Shown here: positions 29,526-38,887 of the stretch, piece after piece
Numbering within the stretch: position 1 is the stretch's first letter
Layout of the letters: each line of letters starts with the position of its first letter
NCBI RefSeq assembly: GCF_900113905.1
Contig: NZ_FORC01000001.1
Coordinates: 742,060 to 806,059, forward strand
Source: Phytopseudomonas argentinensis
Lineage (GTDB): Bacteria; Pseudomonadota; Gammaproteobacteria; Pseudomonadales; Pseudomonadaceae
Reading direction: 5' to 3'
Length of the DNA stretch: 64,000 nt
The notes under the pieces: generated by a model
Told to the model about the DNA's origin: nothing
Databases searched by the model: none
The model's input: the letters and a program-made list of their open reading frames with translations, nothing else
Translations under genes and position numbers: made by a program

Positions 29526-30479
29526 TTACGGCGTGGCATGCACATCGTCGGCGCGCATCGACATGGCGACACGCTCGGCGGTTCCCGGCGGAATCTCTCC
29601 CACCACGGTCACCATGACATCTCCGTCGTCGGTTGTCAGGCGTCGAGACACCGCCACTGTGGGGCCGAGCTGATTACGGGCATCAGCCACCGCCACATCA
29701 TGCAAAGGCTCGAGAAATACGGAAAAACGCGCCAATCCGTCATCGTAGACCAGACAGTCGACGCTATCGGTCGATACCGGGCTGCGCTGCTGGGTCACGG
29801 CACTGAGATTGAAGCCTGGCGGTAACCAGCCGGAGCGCCAGGACTCCACAGAAGGCGTACGCGTCTGGACGACCCGCACCGGCGTGCAATCTGTAGAAGG
29901 TTGCAACACCGCCGCAGGTTGTACATTGGCGGTATCCAACTGGGTAAACTGGAAACGTTCGAGCAGCATGCCGCGATCGTTGACCAATAGCGACTTGAGT
30001 GGCAGCCCGGTTTCCTTGTCCACATACAACTCAACACCGTAACGGTGCTGGTCACGTGGCAGCAAGGCGAGAATTACCGCCGCGCGACCGGCCACCCGTG
30101 ACTCGCCATTCAGGCGCAAGTCGTACCATTGCTCTATCTGTTTGACGTCGACGCCGTGGGCAGGCGATACCTGATCGTCCACGACCGCGGACGCAATAGG
30201 GCCGTTGACACATTGCGCCCGGCCGTTGACTCGCAATAATTCCTGCGGCGTACCATCGAGCTGCAATAAACGCTCACGCACAGACCCTCCCGGCTCGACC
30301 TGACGCCAGATGCTGTGAGTGGAAAGATTGCCGTTACGTTCGTAAACGAAGGTGCCTTGGAAGCTTTGCTTGCTTTCGGCCTGACTCAGCCGTTGCAACC
30401 ATCCCTGTGCATCGGCGGCTATGGCAGGGGTTGCCAAAAGACCGCCGAGCATCAGAGACGTGACGAGAATGCAGCGCAT
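29526..30479 (-). CDS. mucB: Sigma-factor regulator MucB (RseB-like)
   Basis: A 317-residue periplasmic protein with signal peptide MRCILVTSLMLGGLLATPAIAA. The N-terminal LolA-like domain includes WLQRLSQAESKQSFQGTFVYERNGNLSTHSIWR, followed by the smaller C-terminal domain (SGWLPPGFNLSAV...VDCLVYDDGLARFSVFLE). MucB binds the periplasmic part of the anti-sigma factor MucA and shields it from AlgW cleavage until lipopolysaccharide or misfolded proteins displace it. It starts 11 bp after the mucA stop. Confidence 0.95.
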   Translation of the reverse strand: MRCILVTSLMLGGLLATPAIAADAQGWLQRLSQAESKQSFQGTFVYERNGNLSTHSIWRQVEPGGSVRERLLQLDGTPQELLRVNGRAQCVNGPIASAVVDDQVSPAHGVDVKQIEQWYDLRLNGESRVAGRAAVILALLPRDQHRYGVELYVDKETGLPLKSLLVNDRGMLLERFQFTQLDTANVQPAAVLQPSTDCTPVRVVQTRTPSVESWRSGWLPPGFNLSAVTQQRSPVSTDSVDCLVYDDGLARFSVFLEPLHDVAVADARNQLGPTVAVSRRLTTDDGDVMVTVVGEIPPGTAERVAMSMRADDVHATP

Positions 30480-30490
30480 ACGCGTTGTGC

Positions 30491-31078
30491 TTAACGCTCT
30501 TCTACACTCGCAGATCGTGCAAACGGCAGTGCATTTTCAGCAGTGCCAGGGGCGGATTGCTGACCATGCTGACGCAGGTACTCAGGCAGACGCTGTTCAT
30601 GCCAGCCTTCACCTTCGGCAGATACGGTCTCTACAGCCGGCTGCTCATCCGAAGTCTTGAAGCCTGCCAGAATGGCCGGCCCCTGAGCTTGCGGCAGCGC
30701 GATGGACGGCTGATCCTGTTGCGCCAACTGGGCACCAGAAACGTCATCCTGATTGTAGAAACGCACGCCGGCCAACACGGCAACCGTTACGGTTGCAGCA
30801 ACTGCCACGCGCCCCAGACTGCGCCATGGACCACGCACGACCTTCTCCTGCACAACTGGAGTGGCATCGTTTTCCAGAGCCGCGGAAACGGCTGCAGCGA
30901 TGTCCAGTTTGGGCACGAGCAGATCCTTGTGCATCACGGCGCGAGCAACCTGATAACGGGACCAGGTAGCACGCAGTTCAGCGTCGTTGCTCGCACCGAG
31001 CACACGCCGAAGTTCAAGTTCATCCGCTTCGTTATCCATCACCGCGGACAGCGATTCCTGCAGGGCTTCACGACTCAT
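30491..31078 (-). CDS. mucA: Anti-sigma factor MucA
   Basis: A 195-residue inner-membrane anti-sigma factor. The cytoplasmic RseA_N domain starts SREALQESLSAVMDNEADELELRRVL and holds AlgU inactive. One membrane span lies at about residues 89-107. The periplasmic tail ends with small and charged residues (AENALPFARSASVEER) and is the target of AlgW and MucB. The reading frame is intact, so there is no mucA-type mucoidy mutation. ATG at 31078 is chosen because the frame further up to 31237 passes into algU. Confidence 0.95.
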   Translation of the reverse strand: MSREALQESLSAVMDNEADELELRRVLGASNDAELRATWSRYQVARAVMHKDLLVPKLDIAAAVSAALENDATPVVQEKVVRGPWRSLGRVAVAATVTVAVLAGVRFYNQDDVSGAQLAQQDQPSIALPQAQGPAILAGFKTSDEQPAVETVSAEGEGWHEQRLPEYLRQHGQQSAPGTAENALPFARSASVEER

Positions 31079-31109
31079 AGCGGTTCCTCTCTTGGCTGTC
31101 GCCGCTGTC

Positions 31110-31691
31110 TCAGGCTTCCTGCAACAAAGGTTGCAGGGACTTGTCGATGGCTTCACGCGCCCGAAAGATTCGCGAACGCACGGTACCAACTGGACATTGC
31201 ATGACGCTCGCAATGTCTTCATAACTAAGACCATCAAATTCGCGTAACGTTAGCGCCGTTCGTAAATCTTCTGGCAATTGCTGGATGCTCCGATGCACGG
31301 TCGCTTCGATTTCATCCCTTAGCAGAGCTCGCTCGGGCGATTCGATGTCCTTGAGGGCATGATCACCATCGTAGAACTCGGCATCCTCTGCACTTACATC
31401 GTTATCTGGCGGCCTACGACCGCGAGATACCAGGTGATTCTTCGCCGTGTTGATGGCGATGCGGTACAGCCATGTATAGAACGCACTGTCGCCGCGAAAG
31501 TTTCCCAGTGCCCGATAAGCTTTTACAAAAGCCTCCTGGGCGACATCCTGAGCTTCATGGGTGTCGTGCACGAAACGCACGATCAACCCGAGAATCTTGT
31601 GCTGATACTTCAGCACCAACAGATCGAATGCTCGCTTGTCGCCGCGCTGAACGCGCTCGACCAGCTGCTGATCTTCTTCCTGGGTTAGCAT
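31110..31691 (-). CDS. algU: Extracytoplasmic-stress sigma factor AlgU (AlgT, sigma-22)
   Basis: A 193-residue ECF sigma factor, the Pseudomonas RpoE equivalent, that controls alginate, envelope-stress and osmotic-stress genes. Region 2 is AFDLLVLKYQHKILGLIVRFVHDTHEAQDVAQEAFVKAYRAL...FYTWLYRIAINTAKN; region 4 is LREFDGLSYEDIASVMQCPVGTVRSRIFRAREAI. ATG at 31691 follows AGGAG. It heads the algU-mucA-mucB-mucD unit. Two GAACTT-N16-TCTAT promoters upstream imply that it activates its own transcription. Confidence 0.97.
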   Translation of the reverse strand: MLTQEEDQQLVERVQRGDKRAFDLLVLKYQHKILGLIVRFVHDTHEAQDVAQEAFVKAYRALGNFRGDSAFYTWLYRIAINTAKNHLVSRGRRPPDNDVSAEDAEFYDGDHALKDIESPERALLRDEIEATVHRSIQQLPEDLRTALTLREFDGLSYEDIASVMQCPVGTVRSRIFRAREAIDKSLQPLLQEA

Positions 31692-31750
31692 GAATACTCC
31701 TCGTTGAGCCCGTAGGAGGTCTGCACCCGCCAGAAGATCGATCTGCCGAA

Positions 31751-31777
31751 ATAGACTCGAGCCATATGCAAAAGTTC
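31751..31777 (-). promoter_or_regulatory. AlgU-type promoter, proximal to algU
   Basis: On the minus strand GAACTT (31777-31772) is followed after exactly 16 bases by TCTAT (31755-31751). This matches the AlgU/RpoE consensus (GAACTT, 16-17 bases, TCtga-like). It lies 60 bases before the algU start, so positive autoregulation is the natural reading. Confidence 0.75.
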
Positions 31778-31954
31778 TCCCCCTACGAACAAGCTTCCCA
31801 CAAAACATTTTTTGGTTTTGCACGAAACCACGCACCAGAACCAACGCCTGCTGCGCGAATTGTCTTTAGATCGCCTGACGGGCAGAAACGAATCGCGTGA
31901 TCGCTTCGTTCACTCAACTCGCCAGACACATTCCCTCTCCGGGGCGACTCCGCT

Positions 31955-31981
31955 ATAGAACCCTGCCCCATGACAAAGTTC
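31955..31981 (-). promoter_or_regulatory. AlgU-type promoter, distal to algU
   Basis: A second minus-strand GAACTT (31981-31976), again exactly 16 bases from TCTAT (31959-31955). It is 204 bases upstream of the proximal copy and has the same boxes and spacing. P. aeruginosa algU also has two AlgU-dependent promoters, so this is probably the counterpart. Within the 606-bp algU-nadB gap (31692-32297) these two and a candidate nadB promoter are the only elements I can name. Confidence 0.7.
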
Positions 31982-32093
31982 AGACAGGTTTCAGCGGATG
32001 AGATGCAGCTCCAAGATGGCGGCCAGCCACGCAGGCATATCGCCATCCCAACACGATACACGTTCTGCACCGGACAACCTACCAGGTCGGCTA

Positions 32094-32120
32094 TTGTGCC
32101 GTTGCCCCCCTCGATATACT
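32094..32120 (+). promoter_or_regulatory. Candidate nadB promoter
   Basis: TTGTGC (32094-32099) and TATACT (32115-32120) are 15 bases apart. The -10 box is good, the spacing is short. A roughly 170-base leader would separate it from the nadB start. Confidence 0.35.
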
Positions 32121-32297
32121 AGGGGCCATCAAATCGCTGCCATGGTTCTCGAAGCCCCGTCGCAGGCACATGACGGCCATTTGCGTGATCCTTGGATACA
32201 AAAAGTTGAAGGCCATGGCCCTGTCAACGAAGAGCATGTGACGCGATCAATAGGGCATCCTTTTTCAGCTGCACGCCACCCAGCGGAATCCATAACA

Positions 32298-33914
32298 ATG
32301 AGCCAACACTTTCAGCACGATGTTCTGGTTATCGGCAGCGGTGCCGCCGGCCTTACCCTGGCGCTCACGCTTCCCGACAATCTGAGTATCGCCGTGCTGA
32401 GCAAGGGTGAATTGACCAATGGCTCGACCTACTGGGCCCAAGGAGGCGTGGCGGCGGTACTGGATCACAGCGACACCGTCGACTCGCACGTGGCTGACAC
32501 CCTCGACGCAGGCGCCGGGCTATGCCGCGAAGCCGCCGTGCGCTTCACGGTTGAGCACAGCCGCGAAGCGATCGAATGGCTGATCGAGCAAGGGGTACCC
32601 TTCACTCGCGATGAAGGCAATGACCGTGAAGATGGCGGGTTCGAGTTTCATCTGACCCGCGAGGGCGGCCACAGCCACCGCCGTATCATTCACGCAGCCG
32701 ACGCAACCGGTGCGGCGATTTTCAATACGCTGCTCGAACGCACGCGCCAGCGCGACAACGTGGTGCTGCTCGAACAACGGGTTGCGGTGGATCTGATCAC
32801 CGAGCACAAGCTGGGCCGCGAGGGGCAACGCTGCCTGGGCGCCTATGTGCTGAACCGGGGTACCGGCGAGGTAGACACCCACCACGCGCGCTTCGTGGTT
32901 CTTGCCACCGGCGGTGCAGCCAAGGTCTACCTTTATACCAGCAACCCCGATGGCGCCTGCGGCGATGGCATTGCCATGGCGTGGCGCGCCGGTTGCCGGG
33001 TTGGCAACTTGGAGTTCAATCAGTTCCACCCTACCTGCCTGTACCATCCGCAGGCCAAGAGCTTTCTGGTTACCGAAGCCCTGCGCGGCGAAGGTGCACT
33101 GCTGCGCCTGCCCAGTGGCGAACGCTTCATGCCGCGCTTCGACCCGCGTGAAGAACTCGCCCCGCGCGATATCGTGGCCCGCGCCATCGACCATGAGATG
33201 AAACGCCTGGGCATCGACTGCGTCTATCTGGATATCAGCCACAAGCCGGCTGAGTTCATCAAAAGCCACTTCCCTACCGTTTACCAGCGCTGCCTGGCTT
33301 TCGGCATCGACATCACCACCCAGCCCATTCCGGTGGTGCCTGCCGCTCACTACACCTGCGGCGGCGTGCTCGTCGATCAGGCTGGGCGCAGCGATGTGGA
33401 AGGTCTTTATGCCATCGGCGAAACCAGTTTCACCGGTTTGCATGGCGCCAACCGCATGGCCAGCAACTCGTTGCTCGAGTGCTTCGTCTATGCGCGCTCG
33501 GCCGCCGCCGACATCATCGCCAACCTGAACCGGGTGGCGATGCCGACCGACCTGCCCTCCTGGGATGCCAGCCAGGTCACCGACTCGGACGAGGACGTGA
33601 TCATCGCCCACAACTGGGACGAGTTACGGCGCTTCATGTGGGACTACGTGGGCATTGTGCGCACCAACAAGCGCCTGCAGCGTGCCCAGCACCGTGTGCG
33701 CCTGCTGCTCGATGAGATCGACGAGTTCTACAGCAACTACAAGGTCAGCCGGGATCTGATCGAGCTGCGCAACCTGGCCCAGGTGGCCGAACTGATGATT
33801 CGCTCGGCCATGCAGCGCAAGGAATCGCGGGGCCTGCATTACACCCTGGATTACCCGGGCCTGCTTCCCGTAGCGGGCGACACTATCCTGCAACCCGCCA
33901 ACGCTGACGACTGA
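32298..33914 (+). CDS. nadB: L-aspartate oxidase
   Basis: A 538-residue FAD enzyme that oxidises aspartate to iminoaspartate, the first step of de novo NAD synthesis. The FAD motif is [18 protein letters not shown] (about residues 9-26), followed by [37 protein letters not shown] and [27 protein letters not shown] at 32298 matches the family start. The same frame is open upstream to 31998, but the extra part has no homology. Its 3' end overlaps the convergent ygfX gene by 32 bases. Confidence 0.95.
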   Translation: MSQHFQHDVLVIGSGAAGLTLALTLPDNLSIAVLSKGELTNGSTYWAQGGVAAVLDHSDTVDSHVADTLDAGAGLCREAAVRFTVEHSREAIEWLIEQGVPFTRDEGNDREDGGFEFHLTREGGHSHRRIIHAADATGAAIFNTLLERTRQRDNVVLLEQRVAVDLITEHKLGREGQRCLGAYVLNRGTGEVDTHHARFVVLATGGAAKVYLYTSNPDGACGDGIAMAWRAGCRVGNLEFNQFHPTCLYHPQAKSFLVTEALRGEGALLRLPSGERFMPRFDPREELAPRDIVARAIDHEMKRLGIDCVYLDISHKPAEFIKSHFPTVYQRCLAFGIDITTQPIPVVPAAHYTCGGVLVDQAGRSDVEGLYAIGETSFTGLHGANRMASNSLLECFVYARSAAADIIANLNRVAMPTDLPSWDASQVTDSDEDVIIAHNWDELRRFMWDYVGIVRTNKRLQRAQHRVRLLLDEIDEFYSNYKVSRDLIELRNLAQVAELMIRSAMQRKESRGLHYTLDYPGLLPVAGDTILQPANADD

Positions 33915-34335
33915 ATTTCAGGCGCACCCTCAGCCTCCGGTGCATATCCCGGGGCATGGCATCGGCAGGGATGCACAGGCTGTGAGTGAATGAGCGGCCC
34001 GGCAGCCGAAAGCGCACGATGACCAGCCAGGGTAGCGCCATGCTGTCCGGGTGCAGGGTGACGGGCCGCCATTGCCCATCGAGCCCAGCTACCTGCCAGC
34101 CCTCGTCGTCATGACGCAAGCTGCGAAAAATTCCCGGATGGGTCAGCAGCACGTGCCTGGGCACTACCCAGGCGGCATGGCAGCCACACGCCAGCAGAGC
34201 GAGCAGTCGCGCCCACAGTGGGATATCCACCAAGAGCAGTGTCAGCAGCGCCAGGGCCTGGGCACACAGGTAGATTTCCAGCAGCCGCCGTGACGGCCGC
34301 CAGTTGCATTCGAATCGTTTACTTGGGCTGGACAC
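33883..34335 (-). CDS. ygfX: YgfX-like membrane protein (CptA family)
   Basis: A 150-residue protein with a hydrophobic hairpin ([41 protein letters not shown], about residues 18-59) and a soluble C-terminal part ([26 protein letters not shown]). This layout, together with its position beside sdhE, identifies it as YgfX. In E. coli YgfX was proposed as a toxin acting on the cytoskeleton with YgfY as antitoxin, but YgfY is now known as the flavinylation factor SdhE. The gene overlaps sdhE by 17 bases, so translation is coupled. Confidence 0.8.
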   Translation of the reverse strand: MSSPSKRFECNWRPSRRLLEIYLCAQALALLTLLLVDIPLWARLLALLACGCHAAWVVPRHVLLTHPGIFRSLRHDDEGWQVAGLDGQWRPVTLHPDSMALPWLVIVRFRLPGRSFTHSLCIPADAMPRDMHRRLRVRLKFSRQRWRVAG

Positions 34336-34573
34336 GATCCAGAATCATGCGAACGATGTGGCGCAGATCGGCATCCTCGGGCTCGCCACGCTGCATGAAC
34401 CAACCGAACATGTCCTGATCCTCGCACTCGAGCAGCTTGCGGTAGCGGGCGCGATCCTCTTCGCCAAGAGAGGGGTAGACCTCTCGTACGAAGGGCACCA
34501 GCAACACGTCCAGTTCGAGCATGCCACGCCGGCTGTGCCAGAAAAGACGATTGAGTTCAGTGGCTTCGACCAT
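34319..34573 (-). CDS. sdhE: FAD assembly factor SdhE
   Basis: An 84-residue helical protein that promotes covalent FAD attachment to succinate dehydrogenase SdhA. The essential RGxxE motif is Arg16-Gly-Met-Leu-Glu20, followed by [22 protein letters not shown], typical of the family. It is first in a two-gene unit with ygfX and divergent from ygfZ. A GAGGAG-like element precedes ATG at 34573. Confidence 0.95.
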   Translation of the reverse strand: MVEATELNRLFWHSRRGMLELDVLLVPFVREVYPSLGEEDRARYRKLLECEDQDMFGWFMQRGEPEDADLRHIVRMILDRVQPK

Positions 34574-34731
34574 GGGGGTGCTCCTCGGGAAAAGGCCGGC
34601 AGTATACCAACAGCCGCTGCCGGCATCAGCGTCACGACCCGAATCGCCCGGCGGCGGCTCTTACCTGTAGCGAGACAGTTGCCGCTGCTCTTATCATGGC
34701 AACTCATTCCTTGCCCACGATTGTCTCGACC

Positions 34732-35673
34732 ATGGCCGACAGCGCTTTCTTTTGCTCGCTCACCCACGAAGGCATCCTCGCCGTACGCGGCCCCGATGCG
34801 GGTAAGTTCCTTCAGGGCCAGATCACCTGCAACATCAACTACCTTGGCGCCAGCGGCTCCAGCCTCGGTGCTCGCTGTACGCCCAAAGGCCGCATGCTCT
34901 CGAGCTTTCGCATCGTCAGCGTGGCCGACGGCTTCCTGCTGGCCATGAGCCGCGAACTGCTGGAACCGCAACTCGCCGAGCTGCAGAAATACGCCGTATT
35001 CTCCAAGGCCAAGCTGGGCGACGAGAGTGCTGCCTGGGTGCGTTACGGCCTCAGCGGCGCGGATGCCGCCTTGCAGGCCCTGGGCCTCGACCTGGCCTCC
35101 GAGGCGGACAGCGTGAGCAGTACGGAGTCACTGCTGGCCATCCGCCTCAGCGATGGCCGCGCCGAGCTGTGGGCGCCGGCCGAGCAAGCCGAGAGGCTGC
35201 ACACGCACCTGCGCGCGCAACTGCCCGAAGCTGGCCTCAATGACTGGTTGCTCGCGCAGATTCGCGCCGGTGTTGGCCAGGTTACAGGTACCACCCGGGA
35301 GCTGTTCATCCCGCAGATGATCAACCTGCAGGCCGTTGGCGGGGTAAGCTTCAAGAAGGGCTGTTATACCGGCCAGGAAATCGTTGCCCGCATGCAGTAC
35401 CTGGGCAAGCTCAAGCGCCGCCTCTACCGGCTGAGCGTCGCTGCCGATCAGCCGCCCGCCCCTGGTACCGAGCTGTTCTCCCCCGTGCACCGCAGCGCGG
35501 TGGGCGAAGTGGTGCTGGCGGCTTCGAGCAGCGCTGGCGTCGAGCTGCTGGCGGTGCTGCAGGAAGACGCGGCGCTCGACGGCCATATTCACCTGGGCAG
35601 CCTCGAAGGCCTGCCGCTCGACCTGCTCGACCTGCCGTACACGCTGGACAGTAAGCGCGAGATCCAACGCTGA
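34732..35673 (+). CDS. ygfZ: Folate-binding Fe-S assembly/repair protein YgfZ
   Basis: A 313-residue GcvT-related protein that uses tetrahydrofolate and takes part in synthesis or repair of some 4Fe-4S enzymes such as MiaB. The diagnostic motif KGCYTGQE lies in VSFKKGCYTGQEIVARMQYLG. The N-terminal FLQGQITCN segment and INLQAVGGVSF are also conserved. I chose ATG at 34732; an in-frame ATG at 34696 adds 12 residues. Neither has a clear ribosome-binding site, so the start is uncertain. It is divergent from sdhE. Confidence 0.92.
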   Translation: MADSAFFCSLTHEGILAVRGPDAGKFLQGQITCNINYLGASGSSLGARCTPKGRMLSSFRIVSVADGFLLAMSRELLEPQLAELQKYAVFSKAKLGDESAAWVRYGLSGADAALQALGLDLASEADSVSSTESLLAIRLSDGRAELWAPAEQAERLHTHLRAQLPEAGLNDWLLAQIRAGVGQVTGTTRELFIPQMINLQAVGGVSFKKGCYTGQEIVARMQYLGKLKRRLYRLSVAADQPPAPGTELFSPVHRSAVGEVVLAASSSAGVELLAVLQEDAALDGHIHLGSLEGLPLDLLDLPYTLDSKREIQR

Positions 35674-35722
35674 CGTACACTGCCGCTACGCCCCGCCAAC
35701 ACACGCTGACAACGAGAATTAC

Positions 35723-36559
35723 ATGAGCAAACTCGCCGAGAAAGTCCTGCTGGACCTGACCAGGGCCATCGACAACGATGAGCTGGTGCTGCCGACCCTG
35801 CCCGAGGTCGCCCTGAAAGTTCGCGAGGCAGCGGAAGACCCCAACGTCGGCATTCCCGAGATGACCAAGGTCATCGGTAACGACGCGGCGCTCACCGCGC
35901 GCATCATCAAGGTGGTGAACAGCCCGCTGCTGCGTACCAACCGTGAAATCACCGACCTGCAGATGGCCATCGGTCGTCTGGGCATCAACTACACCTGCAA
36001 CCTGGCCACGGGCCTGGCCATGGAGCAGATGTTCCAGGCCACCACCGATGTGGTCGACCGCAAGATGCGTGAGGTATGGACCAAGAGCACCGAGATCGCC
36101 GGCATCTGCCACGTACTCTGCCGCCACTACACCCGCCTGATGCCCGACCAGGCCACCCTTGCCGGCCTGGTTCACCAGATTGGCGTACTGCCGATCCTTA
36201 CCTACGCCGAGGAGCACAGCGAGCTGCTGGCCGACTCGATCAGCCTCAACCACGTGATCGAGCAGATCCACCCGATCATTGGCGACAAGATCCTGCGCAC
36301 CTGGGAATTCCCGGAAATGATCGCCAGCGTGCCGGGCCAGTACCTGAACTTCAGCCGCAACAGCAGCAAGGTCGACTACGTCGATATCGTCCAGGTGGCC
36401 ACGCTGCAGAGCCACCTCGGCACGCCGCACCCCTATACCCAGCTGGACTGGAGTCAGATCCCGGCATTCGACAAGCTCGGCATCAAGCCGGACCTGGACA
36501 TCCACGCCGACGAGGATCTGTCGGCAGCCATGGATGCCGCCATGACCATGTTGCAGTAA
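35723..36559 (+). CDS. HDOD-domain signalling protein
   Basis: A 278-residue protein consisting almost entirely of one HDOD domain: LPTLPEVALKVREAAEDPNVGIPEMTKVIGNDAALTARIIKVVNSPLL, then ITDLQMAIGRLGINYTCNLATGLAME, then AGLVHQIGVLPILTYAEE where HD-family metal-binding residues are missing, as usual in HDOD. It carries no GGDEF, EAL or receiver domain. Such proteins act in two-component and c-di-GMP signalling, but the role of this one is unknown. It lies 49 bp after ygfZ in the same direction. Confidence 0.88.
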   Translation: MSKLAEKVLLDLTRAIDNDELVLPTLPEVALKVREAAEDPNVGIPEMTKVIGNDAALTARIIKVVNSPLLRTNREITDLQMAIGRLGINYTCNLATGLAMEQMFQATTDVVDRKMREVWTKSTEIAGICHVLCRHYTRLMPDQATLAGLVHQIGVLPILTYAEEHSELLADSISLNHVIEQIHPIIGDKILRTWEFPEMIASVPGQYLNFSRNSSKVDYVDIVQVATLQSHLGTPHPYTQLDWSQIPAFDKLGIKPDLDIHADEDLSAAMDAAMTMLQ

Positions 36560-36566
36560 TTACCCC

Positions 36567-36588
36567 GGGGCGAAGCCTGCTTCGCCCC
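36567..36588. terminator. Hairpin between convergent HDOD gene and tctE
   Basis: GGGGCGAAG (36567-36575), a 4-base loop, then CTTCGCCCC (36580-36588): a perfect 9-bp GC-rich stem in the 33-bp gap between two convergent genes. There is no T-run on either side. It probably contributes to ending both transcripts but is not a canonical terminator. Confidence 0.5.
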
Positions 36589-36592
36589 GCTC

Positions 36593-37984
36593 TCAGCTTG
36601 CTTCGCCGCGGAACACCACACGCACCAGCAGCCCATGGGGGCTGGCCTGATGCAGGCTGATATCGGCGCGGTGGGCACGGCAGATCTCCCCAACGATGGC
36701 CAAGCCCAGGCCGGCGCCCAGCCCCTGAGCCTGACGGCGGTAGAAGCGCTCGAATACCCGCCCTCGATCTTCCTCGGGGATACCGGGACCATCATCCTCG
36801 ACCTCCAGTACAGCGGGCTCCTTCACCCGCAGGATGACGTTGCCACCTGCCTCGGTGTAGGCCATGGCATTGTCGACCAGATTGCACAGCAGCTCATTGA
36901 GCAATGTCGGCTCGCCGCGAATCCACACCGGATGCTCGGCTTCCAGTGCCAGGGCCACGCCACGCGAATGCGCCAGCGGTGCCAACGCCATGCCCAGCTC
37001 GCGGGCCAGCTGGCTGAGATCCAGCCGCAACGCGCCCCCCTCGGCAATCGCGCGCGCCCCGCTTTCGATCCGCGCCAATGACAACAGCTGGTTGGCCAGA
37101 TGGGTCAGGCGATCGGCGTTCAACGCTGCGTCCTCCAGGGTCGCGTGCCAGACCTGCGGATCCTGATCACGCAGGCCCAGTTCGACCCGCGCCTTGAGCG
37201 CCGCCAGGGGCGTGCGCAGTTCGTGGGAGGCATCGGCGATAAACTGCGACTGCCGCTCGAACAGACCGCGCAGCCTGTCGTTGAACTGATTCAGCGCATT
37301 GACCAGAGGCCGCAGTTCCCTGGGCATGTCCTCGTCCGGTAGCGGGCGCAGATCATCGCTGTTGCGCCCCGCTACCGTCCGGCGCAGGCTCTCGAGCGGG
37401 CGCAACCCGGCGCTCACCGCCAACCAGACAAGCAGCAGCGCACTGAGCGACAGCAAGCCCATGCGCCACAGCGTGCCCAACAGCAGGTCCCGGGTCATGC
37501 GTTCCCGGGCGCCCTGGGTCTCGGCTACACGAATCTCGGCAACCCCGCTGTAACCAGGCTCACTGACCGGCTGCAGGAAGCTCACCACCCGCACGCCCTG
37601 GCCACGGTAGGTGCCGTCATAGAACTTGGCCAGAGCCGGGTAGTCATTGGTTCGCGGCGTGTGCGGTGGTGCCGCGGGCAGGTCTTCATAGCCCGACACC
37701 AACTCGCCCTTGGGCCCCAGCACCTGGTAGTAGATACGCCCGGCACTGTCGTAGGCGAAGGTATCCAGGGCGATATAGGGCACGTTGGCACTGAGCATGC
37801 CCTCGACGGCATAGAGCCCGTCGGAGATCGCCCGGGCCGATGCCAGCAGGGTACGGTCATAGGCGGTATCGGCGGCGTGCCGGGCGCTCCAGTAGGCGGT
37901 CAGGCTGCTGACCAGCAGAATCACCGTGAACAGCACAGCCAGCCGCCGAATCAGCCGGCCACGCAGGCTGCCGGGCCTATCCAC
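36593..37984 (-). CDS. tctE: Two-component sensor kinase TctE
   Basis: A 463-residue membrane histidine kinase. TM1 is about residues 14-32, a periplasmic sensor region follows, and TM2 is about 174-195. The phospho-acceptor His254 is in ADASHELRTPLAAL. N box is LLCNLVDNAMAYTEAGG, G1 is VEDDGPGIPEEDRGRVFERFYR and G2 is GAGLGLAIV. The start is GTG at 37984, overlapping the tctD stop by 8 bases. It is assigned as TctE because it sits with tctD opposite opdH-tctCBA; in this family it senses tricarboxylates such as citrate. Confidence 0.9.
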   Translation of the reverse strand: MDRPGSLRGRLIRRLAVLFTVILLVSSLTAYWSARHAADTAYDRTLLASARAISDGLYAVEGMLSANVPYIALDTFAYDSAGRIYYQVLGPKGELVSGYEDLPAAPPHTPRTNDYPALAKFYDGTYRGQGVRVVSFLQPVSEPGYSGVAEIRVAETQGARERMTRDLLLGTLWRMGLLSLSALLLVWLAVSAGLRPLESLRRTVAGRNSDDLRPLPDEDMPRELRPLVNALNQFNDRLRGLFERQSQFIADASHELRTPLAALKARVELGLRDQDPQVWHATLEDAALNADRLTHLANQLLSLARIESGARAIAEGGALRLDLSQLARELGMALAPLAHSRGVALALEAEHPVWIRGEPTLLNELLCNLVDNAMAYTEAGGNVILRVKEPAVLEVEDDGPGIPEEDRGRVFERFYRRQAQGLGAGLGLAIVGEICRAHRADISLHQASPHGLLVRVVFRGEAS

Positions 37985-38648
37985 CCGTGGCTTCCAGCAG
38001 ATAACCGAGGCCCCGGAAGGTGACGATGCGCACCGCACCGCCCTCGAGCTTCTTGCGCAGACGATGGACATAGATCTCGATGGAGTCGGCGCTCGCCTCC
38101 TCGTCCAGACCAAACACCTGGGACGCCAGTTGCTCCTTGCTCATGACCCGCCCAGGCCGGGAAATCATCGCCTCGAGCACCGCCTGCTCACGGGAAGTCA
38201 GGTTGAGGCTTTCCTCCACCAGGGTGAAGCGCCGGGTATCCAGGTCGTAGACCAGGTCACCACAGCGCAGTTGCTGCTCGCCACCGAGCATGCTGCGGCG
38301 CAGCAATGCCTTGACCCGCGCCTCCAGCTCGCTCAGTTCGAACGGCTTGGCCAGGTAGTCGTCGGCGCCCAGATTGAGCCCATGCACACGGTCCTTGACC
38401 TCGCCGCGGGCCGTGAGCATCAGCACCGGCACGGTCTTGCCGCGGGCGCGCAAACGGGCCAGGACCTCGAAGCCGTCCATGCGTGGCAGGCCGACATCGA
38501 GAATCGCCAGGGCGTACTCCTCGCTGCCGAGGGCAAGATCCGCCGCCACGCCATCATGCAGAACATCCACCGTCCAACCAGCGCTCTTGAGCGCCTGGGT
38601 GACGCTTGCCGCCAACTGCGGATGATCCTCGACCAGCAGAATTCGCAC
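37977..38648 (-). CDS. tctD: OmpR-family response regulator TctD
   Basis: A 223-residue regulator. The receiver domain has the acidic pocket LLVEDH, phospho-acceptor Asp51 (LAILDVGLPRMDG) and Lys101 (YLAKPFE). The C-terminal winged helix contains LTSREQAVLEAMISRPGRVMSKEQL and YVHRLRKKLEGGAVRIVTFRGLGYLLE. The start is GTG at 38648 with GGAGG 6 bases upstream; the frame to 38684 lacks a comparable site. It is divergent from opdH, which it probably activates in response to tricarboxylates. The 38649-38887 gap has no clear palindrome that I could assign to TctD. Confidence 0.92.
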   Translation of the reverse strand: MRILLVEDHPQLAASVTQALKSAGWTVDVLHDGVAADLALGSEEYALAILDVGLPRMDGFEVLARLRARGKTVPVLMLTARGEVKDRVHGLNLGADDYLAKPFELSELEARVKALLRRSMLGGEQQLRCGDLVYDLDTRRFTLVEESLNLTSREQAVLEAMISRPGRVMSKEQLASQVFGLDEEASADSIEIYVHRLRKKLEGGAVRIVTFRGLGYLLEATGG

Positions 38649-38887
38649 TGCAACCTCCAACCGAACCATGGACTTGACCGCCATGTGTGGCGAGAGTTTA
38701 CCGCTAGCGCGAGGAGTTGGCAGTTACGGCGTGCAACGACGGCACATATGCAACAACTTGTCCCATTGAAAGGTTGATGAAAGGTTGCACTTCTAGGATC
38801 GCTCCAGGGCGGCTCGATCCGCTCACAAAACGATCTGTGCAGTGCCGCGCGGTCGTGAAAACAATAACAACAATGGAGTTACCCCAC

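Noticed and set aside
31998..32297. 100-codon in-frame extension upstream of nadB
   Set aside because: L-aspartate oxidases start at the ATG at 32298. The extension has no homology and spans a candidate promoter.
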